From assembly GCA_017480495.1 (NCBI GenBank), contig JAFVAQ010000037.1:1-64000 (forward strand): 64,000 bases of DNA. Direction: 5' to 3'. This stretch comes from Eubacterium sp. Its GTDB lineage: Bacteria > Bacillota > Clostridia > Lachnospirales > Lachnospiraceae. Below the pieces are notes generated by a model, which saw nothing but the letters and a program-made list of their open reading frames with translations, did not search any database and was not told where the DNA came from. This document shows, in pieces, positions 48,478-56,202 of the stretch (position 1 is its first letter; every line of letters begins with the position of its first letter). Position numbers and translations under genes: made by a program.

Positions 48478-49401
48478 ATGACACTTCAACAGCTTAAATA
48501 TGTTATAGAAATAGCTGATTCAGGCTCAATGAATGAGGCGGCTAAAAAGCTTTTTATATCTCAGCCAAGTTTATCAGGTGCCGTAAAGGAACTGGAAACA
48601 GAACTGGGGTTTGATATATTTCTTAGATCTAACAGGGGTATTCTTATAACTCCAGATGGAGAAGAATTCCTGGGATACGCCAGACAGGTGTGTGACCAGT
48701 TTGATATTCTGTCTGATCACTATATAGATAAGAAGAATAGGCATAAGTTCAGTGTTTCTATGCAGCATTATTCCTTTGCTGTAAAGGCTTTCGTTGAAGT
48801 AGTAGAGCAGTACGGAATGGATAGCTTTGAGTTTGCAGTTCATGAAACGAAAACTATGGAGGTTATCGAAAATGTAAAGAACTTCAAGTCTGAAATCGGA
48901 GTTCTATACCTGAATGATTTTAACGAGAAGGTTCTGAATAAGTTATTCTCCGTTAATAATCTTGAATTTAAAGAGCTTTTTACGTGTGATACTTATGTAT
49001 ATATAAGTTCAAACCATCCTTTGGCAGATAAGAAGGTTATATCCATGAAGGAACTGCAAAAATATCCGGTTCTTTCGTTTGATCAGGGAATGAACAGTTC
49101 GCTTTTCCTGGCAGAGGAACAGTTTAGTACCTATGATTATTCTAGAATCATAAAGGCTAATGATAGAGCAACTATACTGAATCTGATGGTCGGACTTAAT
49201 GGATATACCCTTTGCTCCGGTATTATCAGTGAAGATCTGAACGGAGATGGATATGTTGCCATTCCTCTTAAGGAGAAAAATAAAATGAGGATTGGCTATA
49301 TCAAGCGCAAGGATACATCCTTAAGTGAGATTGGTAAACTATATATAGACGAGCTGTCGAAGTACGAAGCTTATGTCTTTGATAAGAAAAATGCAAAATA
49401 A
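48478..49401 (+). CDS. LysR family transcriptional regulator
   Basis: 307 aa. Winged helix in residues 1-60 (LQQLKYVIEIADSGSMNEAA then KKLFISQPSLSGAVKELE), followed by an effector-binding domain. Closest in style to the CysB/CysL-like branch that controls sulfur and amino-acid genes, by eye only. It is 24 bp downstream of DUF4867 and convergent with the Rrf2 gene, so it may act on either neighbourhood. Confidence 0.88.
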   Translation: MTLQQLKYVIEIADSGSMNEAAKKLFISQPSLSGAVKELETELGFDIFLRSNRGILITPDGEEFLGYARQVCDQFDILSDHYIDKKNRHKFSVSMQHYSFAVKAFVEVVEQYGMDSFEFAVHETKTMEVIENVKNFKSEIGVLYLNDFNEKVLNKLFSVNNLEFKELFTCDTYVYISSNHPLADKKVISMKELQKYPVLSFDQGMNSSLFLAEEQFSTYDYSRIIKANDRATILNLMVGLNGYTLCSGIISEDLNGDGYVAIPLKEKNKMRIGYIKRKDTSLSEIGKLYIDELSKYEAYVFDKKNAK

Positions 49402-49408
49402 AATGTGA

Positions 49409-49807
49409 TTAATTAATATAATCGCTTAGTTTCTTATTGTAGAAGAAGTCATGTGTGAGTTCGCTGTACTCTTTCCATAGAGGGAGCGTCTCACACTTTT
49501 TTCGTCTAGGACAGGCAGGCGCTCCTTTTACCAAGCAAGCCACGGGTGTGAGAGTGCCTTCCATAAGTTCTATTATTTCGCCTAGGTTATAATCCTCAGG
49601 CTTTCTGCATAGCTTATATCCGCCGCCTTTGCCGCTGGCGCCAACTATAAGCTTACCTGAAACCATTTCCTTTACTATGGCTTCTAAATATTTCTTCGAG
49701 ATATCCTGTCTCTCAGCTATATCCTTTAGGGGAATATAACTCCCTGTATCATTTTTAGCTAGATCGATCAACACTCTGATTGCATATCTTCCTTTTGTAG
49801 ATATCAT
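49409..49807 (-). CDS. Rrf2 family regulator, probably of cysteine synthesis
   Basis: 132 aa. Winged helix (MISTKGRYAIRVLIDLAKND, then ISKKYLEAIVKEM) of the Rrf2/CymR/IscR family. Cys91, Cys99 and Cys105 (CLVKGAPACPRRKKC, spacing x7, x5) resemble the IscR cluster ligands, although IscR has x5, x5. It is divergent from metY, which is followed by cysK, the usual CymR targets. AAGGAGG lies upstream on the minus strand. So it is a sulfur regulator that may also sense an Fe-S cluster. Confidence 0.85.
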   Translation of the reverse strand: MISTKGRYAIRVLIDLAKNDTGSYIPLKDIAERQDISKKYLEAIVKEMVSGKLIVGASGKGGGYKLCRKPEDYNLGEIIELMEGTLTPVACLVKGAPACPRRKKCETLPLWKEYSELTHDFFYNKKLSDYIN

Positions 49808-49879
49808 TTTGCCTTCCTCCTTATTTATCTCGTTCTGATTTATACCCCTTTAAGCAGGATAAAGAATCATTTTCACCCT

Positions 49880-49908
49880 ATTATATATAGGTTAAGTGGG
49901 TTATTCAA
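49880..49908 (-). promoter_or_regulatory. promoter of the Rrf2 gene
   Basis: On the minus strand TTGAAT (reverse complement of 49903-49908), 17-bp spacer, TATAAT (reverse complement of 49880-49885), 73 bp from the start codon at 49807. The palindrome CCTAT-TATAT-ATAGG (49877-49891) lies over its -10. Confidence 0.7.
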
Positions 49909-50044
49909 GAGTGAAGCCATTTATAGATTGCTAAAATAATCAAAAAGACCGCAAAAACACTGTAAAATAAAGGAAAAACAAGGTTATAGGAATTTCCTAT
50001 AATCAGCGCAAAGTATTTCCAATGGCTTATAACGTTAAAACCTA

Positions 50045-50078
50045 TTGACTGGGTAGGTGAATAGTGATATTATTCACC
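50045..50078 (+). promoter_or_regulatory. metY promoter with palindromic operator
   Basis: TTGACT (50045-50050), 17-bp spacer, TATTAT (50068-50073). GGTGAATA (50056-50063) and TATTCACC (50071-50078) form an inverted repeat with a 7-bp spacer that covers the -10, as expected for a repressor such as the divergent Rrf2 protein. TTCACCC also occurs at 49873-49879 near that gene's own promoter. The rest of the 333-bp gap (49808-50140) is AT-rich. Confidence 0.65.
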
Positions 50079-50140
50079 CATCGAACGAAAAAACATGTTT
50101 TTTAAAAATGAATTTTTCACCATCAAGGAGGATTAATATT

Positions 50141-51421
50141 ATGAGCAATTACAAATTTGAAACACTTCAGTTACACGTAGGTCAGGAACAACCAGATCCA
50201 GCAACAGATGCAAGAGCTGTTCCAATTTATCAGACAACATCATATGTATTCAGAAACAGCCAGCATGCAGCAGACAGATTTGGCCTTGCTGATCCAGGAA
50301 ATATTTATGGAAGACTTACAAATTCAACTCAGGGAGTATTCGAGGATAGAATAGCTGCTCTTGAAGGAGGAAGCGCTGGACTTGCAGTTGCATCTGGAGC
50401 AGCAGCTATATCATATACTATACAGGCTCTCGCAGCTAACGGTGGTCACATCGTAGCACAGAAGACAATCTACGGAGGAAGCTACAACCTGTTAGCACAT
50501 ACACTTCCACAGTACGGAATAAATACTTCATTTGTAGACATTCACAATCTGGAGGAAGTTAAGGCAGCTATAACAGCTGATACAAGAGCTATTTACCTTG
50601 AGACACTTGGAAATCCAAATAGTGATATTCCTGATATCGATGCTGTAGCAGAGATAGCACATTCAAATGGTATTCCAGTAGTTGTTGATAACACATTTGG
50701 TACTCCATACCTCATTCGTCCAATCGAGCACGGAGCTGATATAGTAGTACATTCTGCTACAAAGTTCATCGGAGGTCATGGAACAACTCTTGGCGGTGTT
50801 ATCGTTGAGTCAGGTAAGTTCAACTGGAAGGAGAGCGGAAAATACCCTAACATCGCAGCTCCAAACCCAAGCTATCACGGAGTATCTTTCTACGACGTTG
50901 TTGGCCCAGCTGCATTTGTTACATATATTCGTGCTATTCTCCTAAGAGATACAGGATCAACACTTTCACCATTTAATGCATTCCTTCTTCTTCAGGGTAC
51001 TGAGACACTTTCCCTTAGACTTGAGAGACATGCAGAGAATACTAAGAAGGTAGTTGAGTTCCTCAGCAATCATCCAAAGGTAGAAAAAGTAAATCATCCT
51101 TCACTTCCAGATCATCCAGATAATGAGCTGTACAAGAAGTACTTCCCTAATGGTGGAGCATCTATCTTCACATTTGACATCAAGGGCGGAAAGGAAGAGG
51201 CTTGGAGATTCATCGACAACCTCAAGATATTCTCACTTCTTGCAAATGTAGCTGATGTTAAGAGTCTTGTTATTCATCCAGCATCAACAACTCACTCACA
51301 GCTTTCAGAGGAAGAACTTCTGGATCAGGGCATCAAGCAGAGTACTATTCGTCTTTCAATCGGTACAGAGCATATTGATGATATTATCGCTGATCTTGAA
51401 AATGGATTTGCAGCAGTATAA
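50141..51421 (+). CDS. metY: O-acetylhomoserine sulfhydrylase/aminocarboxypropyltransferase
   Basis: 426 aa fold type I PLP enzyme that makes homocysteine from O-acetylhomoserine and sulfide. Motifs: the start FETLQLHVGQEQPDPATDAR, AVPIYQTTSYVF, IYGRLTNSTQGVFEDRIAAL and the PLP lysine Lys208 in HSATKFIGGHGTTLGG. Full length for the family. AAGGAGG (50125-50131) and the family's normal start favour the ATG at 50141 over an upstream frame. It is divergent from the Rrf2 gene and followed 79 bp later by cysK. Confidence 0.92.
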   Translation: MSNYKFETLQLHVGQEQPDPATDARAVPIYQTTSYVFRNSQHAADRFGLADPGNIYGRLTNSTQGVFEDRIAALEGGSAGLAVASGAAAISYTIQALAANGGHIVAQKTIYGGSYNLLAHTLPQYGINTSFVDIHNLEEVKAAITADTRAIYLETLGNPNSDIPDIDAVAEIAHSNGIPVVVDNTFGTPYLIRPIEHGADIVVHSATKFIGGHGTTLGGVIVESGKFNWKESGKYPNIAAPNPSYHGVSFYDVVGPAAFVTYIRAILLRDTGSTLSPFNAFLLLQGTETLSLRLERHAENTKKVVEFLSNHPKVEKVNHPSLPDHPDNELYKKYFPNGGASIFTFDIKGGKEEAWRFIDNLKIFSLLANVADVKSLVIHPASTTHSQLSEEELLDQGIKQSTIRLSIGTEHIDDIIADLENGFAAV

Positions 51422-51500
51422 GGATAGATATATAATATCTAAGGAATATAAAACATAAAAAAATATTTTAAATAATAATAGAAAGGCAGGTCATATAACT

Positions 51501-52436
51501 ATGGCGAATATATACAAAGGAACACTTGGATTAATAGGTAACACCCCACTTGTAGAAGTGGTAAATATTGAGAAGGAACTTGGACTTGAGGCTACAATCC
51601 TTGTCAAGTTGGAGTACTTTAATCCAGCTGGTAGTGTTAAGGACCGTATAGCTAAAGCAATGATTGAGGATGCTGAAGAGAAAGGAATACTTAAGGCAGA
51701 TTCAGTTATTATTGAGCCTACCTCAGGAAATACAGGTATAGGACTTGCCGCTATTGCCGCTGCAAAGGGATATCGTATCATCCTTACTATGCCTGAGACT
51801 ATGAGTGTTGAGAGAAGAAATATCCTCAAGGCTTATGGTGCTGAGCTTGTACTTACTGAAGGTGCTAAGGGTATGAAGGGCGCTATTGAGAAGGCTCAGG
51901 AGCTTTCAGAGGAGATTCCTAATAGCTTTATTCCTGGTCAGTTTGTTAACCCAGCCAATCCAGCCATCCATAAGGCAACTACAGGTCCTGAGATCTGGAA
52001 GGATACAGATGGAAATGTAGATATCTTCATCGCTGGTGTTGGTACAGGTGGAACTGTAACAGGTACAGGAGAATACCTTAAGGAGCAGAATCCAAATGTT
52101 AAGGTTGTTGCTCTTGAACCAGAGGATTCACCAGTTCTTTCTGAGGGTAGAAGTGGAGCTCACAAGATTCAGGGTATCGGTGCTGGATTCGTTCCAGATG
52201 TTCTGAATACAGATGTATTCGATGAAGTATTCAAGGCTTCAAATCAGGATGCCTTTGAAACAGCTAAGCTTCTTGCAGCAAAAGAGGGTATATCTGTTGG
52301 TATATCTTCAGGAGCAGCTCTTTTTGGTGCTATTACTCTGGCTAAGAAGCCTGAGAATAAGGGCAAGGTAATAGTTGCACTTCTTCCAGATAGTGGTGAT
52401 AGATATTATTCAACACCTCTCTTTACAGAAGGCTAA
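51501..52436 (+). CDS. cysK: cysteine synthase (O-acetylserine sulfhydrylase)
   Basis: 311 aa fold type II PLP enzyme that makes cysteine from O-acetylserine and sulfide. Lys47 in NPAGSVKDRIA binds PLP; the Asn loop is EPTSGNTGIG and the phosphate loop is GVGTGGTVTGTG. It follows metY and probably shares its transcript and control. The upstream gap is AT-rich. A strong terminator follows. Confidence 0.93.
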   Translation: MANIYKGTLGLIGNTPLVEVVNIEKELGLEATILVKLEYFNPAGSVKDRIAKAMIEDAEEKGILKADSVIIEPTSGNTGIGLAAIAAAKGYRIILTMPETMSVERRNILKAYGAELVLTEGAKGMKGAIEKAQELSEEIPNSFIPGQFVNPANPAIHKATTGPEIWKDTDGNVDIFIAGVGTGGTVTGTGEYLKEQNPNVKVVALEPEDSPVLSEGRSGAHKIQGIGAGFVPDVLNTDVFDEVFKASNQDAFETAKLLAAKEGISVGISSGAALFGAITLAKKPENKGKVIVALLPDSGDRYYSTPLFTEG

Positions 52437-52479
52437 TGTTATATAAACCGACTATTAATATAGTAAAATGAAAACGAAG

Positions 52480-52515
52480 TATACCACTCAGTTTTAGGCT
52501 GAGTGGTATATTTTT
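52480..52515 (+). terminator. rho-independent terminator
   Basis: TATACCACTCAG (52480-52491), loop TTTTAGG, CTGAGTGGTATA (52499-52510) perfectly paired, then TTTTT. It ends metY-cysK. Confidence 0.9.
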
Positions 52516-52602
52516 GTGTGTGGAAGAACAAAGAATTTAGGCATGAGTTCTTTCCTATAGTTAGTTATAACTTATTATTATAAAAGTTATTTAAAAATAT
52601 TC

Positions 52603-52631
52603 TTGAAATTTTAATGTTGCTATGGTATAAC
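52603..52631 (+). promoter_or_regulatory. promoter of feoA-feoB
   Basis: TTGAAA (52603-52608), 17-bp spacer, TATAAC (52626-52631). The leader downstream carries the AT-rich 20-bp repeats at 52641-52700. Confidence 0.7.
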
Positions 52632-52640
52632 TAATGCGGA

Positions 52641-52696
52641 TTAAATATATCTAATATAATATACATATATCTAATACAATATACATATATCTAATG
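52641..52696 (+). repeat. tandem 20-bp AT-rich repeats in the feo leader, possible metal-regulator sites
   Basis: Two exact-length units (52647-52666 and 52667-52686: ATATCTAATAYAATATACAT) and a partial third (52687-52696). The first unit overlaps TTAAATATATCTAA (52641-52654), one base from a perfect palindrome with TTA/TAA ends, the shape of DtxR or Fur-like sites. It lies just downstream of the promoter, a good repressor position. Confidence 0.5.
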
Positions 52697-52721
52697 ACAA
52701 ACATTTCAAAGGGGTAAAAAC

Positions 52722-52940
52722 ATGAATTTAAATGACGCAGAGTTAGGCAAGGAATACATCATAGCTGATGTAAATACTGATGGTGACGAGGAAATGGAAG
52801 GCTTTCTTTTTTCATTAGGTTGCTACAGTGGTGAGAAGATAACAGTCGTTGACAAGAAGAAGAATCTTGTTGTTTCTATCAAGGATGCTAGGTACAACAT
52901 AGATCCTGAGCTGGCAGCGGCTATTCTTATTAATTCATAA
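52722..52940 (+). CDS. feoA: FeoA family protein
   Basis: 72 aa SH3-like protein that helps FeoB import ferrous iron. Start LNDAELGKEYIIADVNTDGD, then GFLFSLGCYSGEKITVVDKK, and YNIDPELAAAILI near the end, as in FeoA. It differs from the FeoA part of the fused gene at 56203. A GGGGTAAAAAC ribosome site is upstream. 36 bp before feoB. Confidence 0.9.
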   Translation: MNLNDAELGKEYIIADVNTDGDEEMEGFLFSLGCYSGEKITVVDKKKNLVVSIKDARYNIDPELAAAILINS

Positions 52941-52976
52941 TTAATTTTTATAATACACTATCAAGGAGGAATGATT

Positions 52977-54968
52977 ATGAGAATCGCGTTAACGGGTAAT
53001 CCTAATAGTGGTAAGACCACTATGTATAACGCTCTTACTGGCCGTAAGGAAAAAATAGGTAACTGGGCCGGTGTTACTGTAGACAAGAAAGAGAGCCCTA
53101 TCAAGAAAGCTTATGTTGAAGGAAGCGAGGAGCTTATTGCAGTCGATCTGCCAGGAGCTTATTCTATGTCACCTTTTACATCTGAGGAGAGTATCACTAG
53201 TAGCTACGTAAAGCATGAGAATCCTGATGCTATCATTAATATCGTAGATGCTACAAACCTCAGTCGAAGCCTTTTCTTTACAACTCAGCTTCTGGAGCTT
53301 GGCGTTCCTGTTGTTGTTGCTCTTAATAAGAGTGATATAAATGATAAGAAGGGCAATAAGATAGATATCGAGAAGTTATCTGAGAAGCTTGGATGTCCTG
53401 TAGTAAGAACAGTATCAACTTCAGACGAAGGACTTAAGGACGCTGTTAAAGCTGCTGCAGCTCTTAATGGTAAAGGACAGAAGGCTCCTTATACAGAGGG
53501 AGATATCGATCTTACAAATAAGGAAGAGGTTGAAAAGGCAGATAGAGCGCGTTTCGACTATGTAAATTCAATTGTTAAAGAGGTTGAGGTTCGTAAGACC
53601 TTAACAAAGGATAAAAATATTGGAGATAAGATAGATAAGATTGTAACAAATCCTATTATTGGTCTTCTCATATTTGCTGGTATTATGTGGGTTGTTTTCT
53701 ATGTATCACAGACAACGGTTGGTACATGGCTTGCAGATATACTTGTTGGTTGGATAGAGACCTTCCAGGGATGGGCAGGAGACAAACTGGCAGATGCAAA
53801 TCCACTTGTTTACGCACTTTTAGTTGATGGTATTATCGGTGGTGTTGGTGCCGTTGTTGGTTTCCTTCCACTTGTAATGGTAATGTACTTCCTTATCGCA
53901 CTCCTCGAGGATTGCGGTTATATGTCAAGAGCAACAGTTGTTCTTGATCCAATATTCAAGAGAGTAGGTCTTTCAGGTAAGTCTGTTATTCCTATGATCA
54001 TCGGAACAGGTTGTGGTATTCCAGCTATTATGGCATGCCGTACAATCCGTAACCAGAGAGAAAAGAGAGCAACAGCTATGCTGGCAACATTTATGCCATG
54101 TGGAGCTAAGCTTCCAGTAATAGCGCTTTTTGCAGGTGCATTCTTCCCAGAATCTAAGTGGGTTAGCTTTGTAGCATATATGGGCGGTATCGCACTTGTA
54201 CTGCTCGGAGCTCTTCTCATCAAGGCAATTACAGCAGCTAAGTTCAGAAAGTCATTCTTTATTATTGAGCTTCCTGAATATAAGGTTCCAAGTCTTAAAT
54301 TTGCATTCTTCTCAATGCTTGAGAGAGGTAAGGCTTATATTATTAAGGCAGGTACAATTATTCTTGTATGTAATACAGTAGTTCAGATTATGCAGAGCTT
54401 TAACTGGCACTTCCAGGCAGTTGAAGAAGGAGCAGAGGATACATCCATCCTTGCTTCTATAGCAGGTCCATTCGGATATCTTCTTGTTCCAATCGTTGGT
54501 ATAGCAGCTTGGCAGCTTGCAGCAGCAGCTATCACAGGTTTCATTGCAAAGGAAAATGTAGTTGGTACTATCGCAACAGTTTATGCTATTACAAACCTTG
54601 TTGATCCTAATGAGCTGGAGCTTGTTGGAAGCGGAAATGCAGTAGCAGTTGCAATGGGTATTACAAAGGTAGCAGCACTTGCTTATCTGATGTTTAACCT
54701 CTATTCACCACCTTGCTTCGCGGCCCTCGGTGCTATGAACTCTGAGATGCAGAGTAAGAAATGGTTGTGGGGAGCTATTGGACTTCAGTTAGGAACAGGA
54801 TACACTGTTGGATTCCTTATCTATCAGATAGGAACACTTATTACAACAGGTGCATTTGGAGCAGGCTTCGTAGGCGGACTTATATTCGAGGTTGTATTCG
54901 CAGCAATCCTCTTTGGTATCATCCGTCACAACAATAAGGCTGTAGCTGTTGATTATAAGTTAGCTTAG
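52977..54968 (+). CDS. feoB: ferrous iron transporter FeoB
   Basis: 663 aa. N-terminal GTPase: G1 GNPNSGKTT (residues 7-15), G3 DLPGAYSMSP, G4 NKSD. Then a membrane core with two Gate segments (VGFLPLVMVMYFLIALLEDC GYM-type and MLERGKAYIIKAGTIILVCN). It imports Fe2+ under anaerobic conditions. AAGGAGGA (52963-52970) supports ATG 52977; an ATG at 52971 is too close to the site. Normal to slightly short for FeoB. Confidence 0.92.
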   Translation: MRIALTGNPNSGKTTMYNALTGRKEKIGNWAGVTVDKKESPIKKAYVEGSEELIAVDLPGAYSMSPFTSEESITSSYVKHENPDAIINIVDATNLSRSLFFTTQLLELGVPVVVALNKSDINDKKGNKIDIEKLSEKLGCPVVRTVSTSDEGLKDAVKAAAALNGKGQKAPYTEGDIDLTNKEEVEKADRARFDYVNSIVKEVEVRKTLTKDKNIGDKIDKIVTNPIIGLLIFAGIMWVVFYVSQTTVGTWLADILVGWIETFQGWAGDKLADANPLVYALLVDGIIGGVGAVVGFLPLVMVMYFLIALLEDCGYMSRATVVLDPIFKRVGLSGKSVIPMIIGTGCGIPAIMACRTIRNQREKRATAMLATFMPCGAKLPVIALFAGAFFPESKWVSFVAYMGGIALVLLGALLIKAITAAKFRKSFFIIELPEYKVPSLKFAFFSMLERGKAYIIKAGTIILVCNTVVQIMQSFNWHFQAVEEGAEDTSILASIAGPFGYLLVPIVGIAAWQLAAAAITGFIAKENVVGTIATVYAITNLVDPNELELVGSGNAVAVAMGITKVAALAYLMFNLYSPPCFAALGAMNSEMQSKKWLWGAIGLQLGTGYTVGFLIYQIGTLITTGAFGAGFVGGLIFEVVFAAILFGIIRHNNKAVAVDYKLA

Positions 54969-55038
54969 TTAAGATAAGTTACAATTAATATGTATATACT
55001 CCTGCTTGGCGGGATATATAATAAACTCCTTTGATGCA

Positions 55039-55076
55039 GAATCGCCACACTTAATCCGTGTGGCGATTCTTTTATT
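55039..55076 (+). terminator. rho-independent terminator
   Basis: GAATCGCCACAC (55039-55050), loop TTAATCC, GTGTGGCGATTC (55058-55069), then TTTTATT. It ends feoA-feoB and separates it from the convergent AEC gene. Confidence 0.9.
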
Positions 55077-55082
55077 ATAATC

Positions 55083-56006
55083 TTATAACATAGTTGTAAA
55101 TATACTCATTAACACGGTTATCGTTGCCATCGAAGCAATAGTTGAAACAGTAATGGCGCTAGATAGTAGCTCTGTATCCTCGCCCATTTTTTCAGACTGA
55201 ATGAGTGGCAGGTTACCTATTGGCATCTCTGCCATGAGGCATATGCCAAGAATTGTTATATCATCACAGTGCGCGGCTCTAAGTATAAAGAAGAGCGCTA
55301 CAGGTACCAGTATCATTCGGATCAGAATGTAAGCCCAAATCCTTATATTCTTTAGTCCCTTAGTAATATCTGATCTTGCGATAGATACACCGAGGAGTGC
55401 CATTGATAGGAAGACTGTGGCATTTCCGATGTAGCTTATACTGCTTGAAATAATAAGTGGTGGCTTCAGGTCAAACCAGAAAACTACGAGTGCAAGCAGT
55501 GCCATGATGGTTCCCGGACTAAAGACCTTCTTAAGATTCATTTTCTCTTTGCCGCGTCCGAGAATCGTTATTCCGTGTGTATAGAAGAGCAGGCTGTACA
55601 TGACATTACATACGATTACATATAAAATGGCATTTTCTGGCAGGATTGCTCTAGCTACAGGAATTCCGATGAAACCGACATTTGTATAAACGGTCATTAG
55701 GTTGAAGAACCTTTGATTATCCCTTTCGACTCTTAGAATAATTGGAAGTATGAATCCTAGAATAACAAGGAATATATAGAATAGTGCGCCGATAATGAGC
55801 GCTTCTATTAGATCCTCATGCGTTGCAGATACATTTCCAGATAACATGGATGCAAGTATCAGTGCGGGGTTACAGATATCCATGATAATAACTGATATTT
55901 TTTGAGAGGTCGTGTTATCGATGACCTCTCTTTTATATAGATAGATTCCGATAGCAACCAGGATGGTTATAACTCCCATTTGCTCTAGTGTAACGATGGT
56001 ACTCAT
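55083..56006 (-). CDS. AEC family (auxin efflux carrier-like) transporter
   Basis: 307 aa with about ten membrane helices in two halves. AEC features: the opening LEQMGVITILVAIGIYLYKR, NPALILASML, the mid-loop TVYTNVGFIGIPVARAILPE, and the second-half repeats ending LCLMAEMPIGNLPLIQSEKM. It probably exports organic acids or amino acids. Minus strand, divergent from feoAB. Confidence 0.88.
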   Translation of the reverse strand: MSTIVTLEQMGVITILVAIGIYLYKREVIDNTTSQKISVIIMDICNPALILASMLSGNVSATHEDLIEALIIGALFYIFLVILGFILPIILRVERDNQRFFNLMTVYTNVGFIGIPVARAILPENAILYVIVCNVMYSLLFYTHGITILGRGKEKMNLKKVFSPGTIMALLALVVFWFDLKPPLIISSSISYIGNATVFLSMALLGVSIARSDITKGLKNIRIWAYILIRMILVPVALFFILRAAHCDDITILGICLMAEMPIGNLPLIQSEKMGEDTELLSSAITVSTIASMATITVLMSIFTTML

Positions 56007-56113
56007 TTATAATTCCTTTACGACCTTTTGTAAGCGTCAGTTTTTAGGTGACAATAGCTTAAATGTTTCAAGTGACTAATTGATTATATAATAATCGAGA
56101 TATATTGCAATAA

Positions 56114-56161
56114 AAATGTATAACATTTCTCGTTGCATTTTTACGTAGGTTAAAGTAACAT
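56114..56161 (+). promoter_or_regulatory. candidate promoter and operator of the fused feoAB gene
   Basis: TTGCAT (56133-56138), 17-bp spacer, TAACAT (56156-56161). AAATGT-ATA-ACATTT (56114-56128) is a perfect 15-bp inverted repeat just upstream of the -35, and AAGT-AACATA-ACTT (56153-56166) covers the -10. These could be metal-regulator sites, but they differ from those at feoA. Confidence 0.5.
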
Positions 56162-56202
56162 AACTTACTGTAAATAGGATTTACATCAGAGGAGTTAATT
56201 AA

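Noticed and set aside
52641-52696. Repeats as a short CRISPR array
   Set aside because: Only two and a half contiguous 20-bp units, no spacers and no cas genes in the window.
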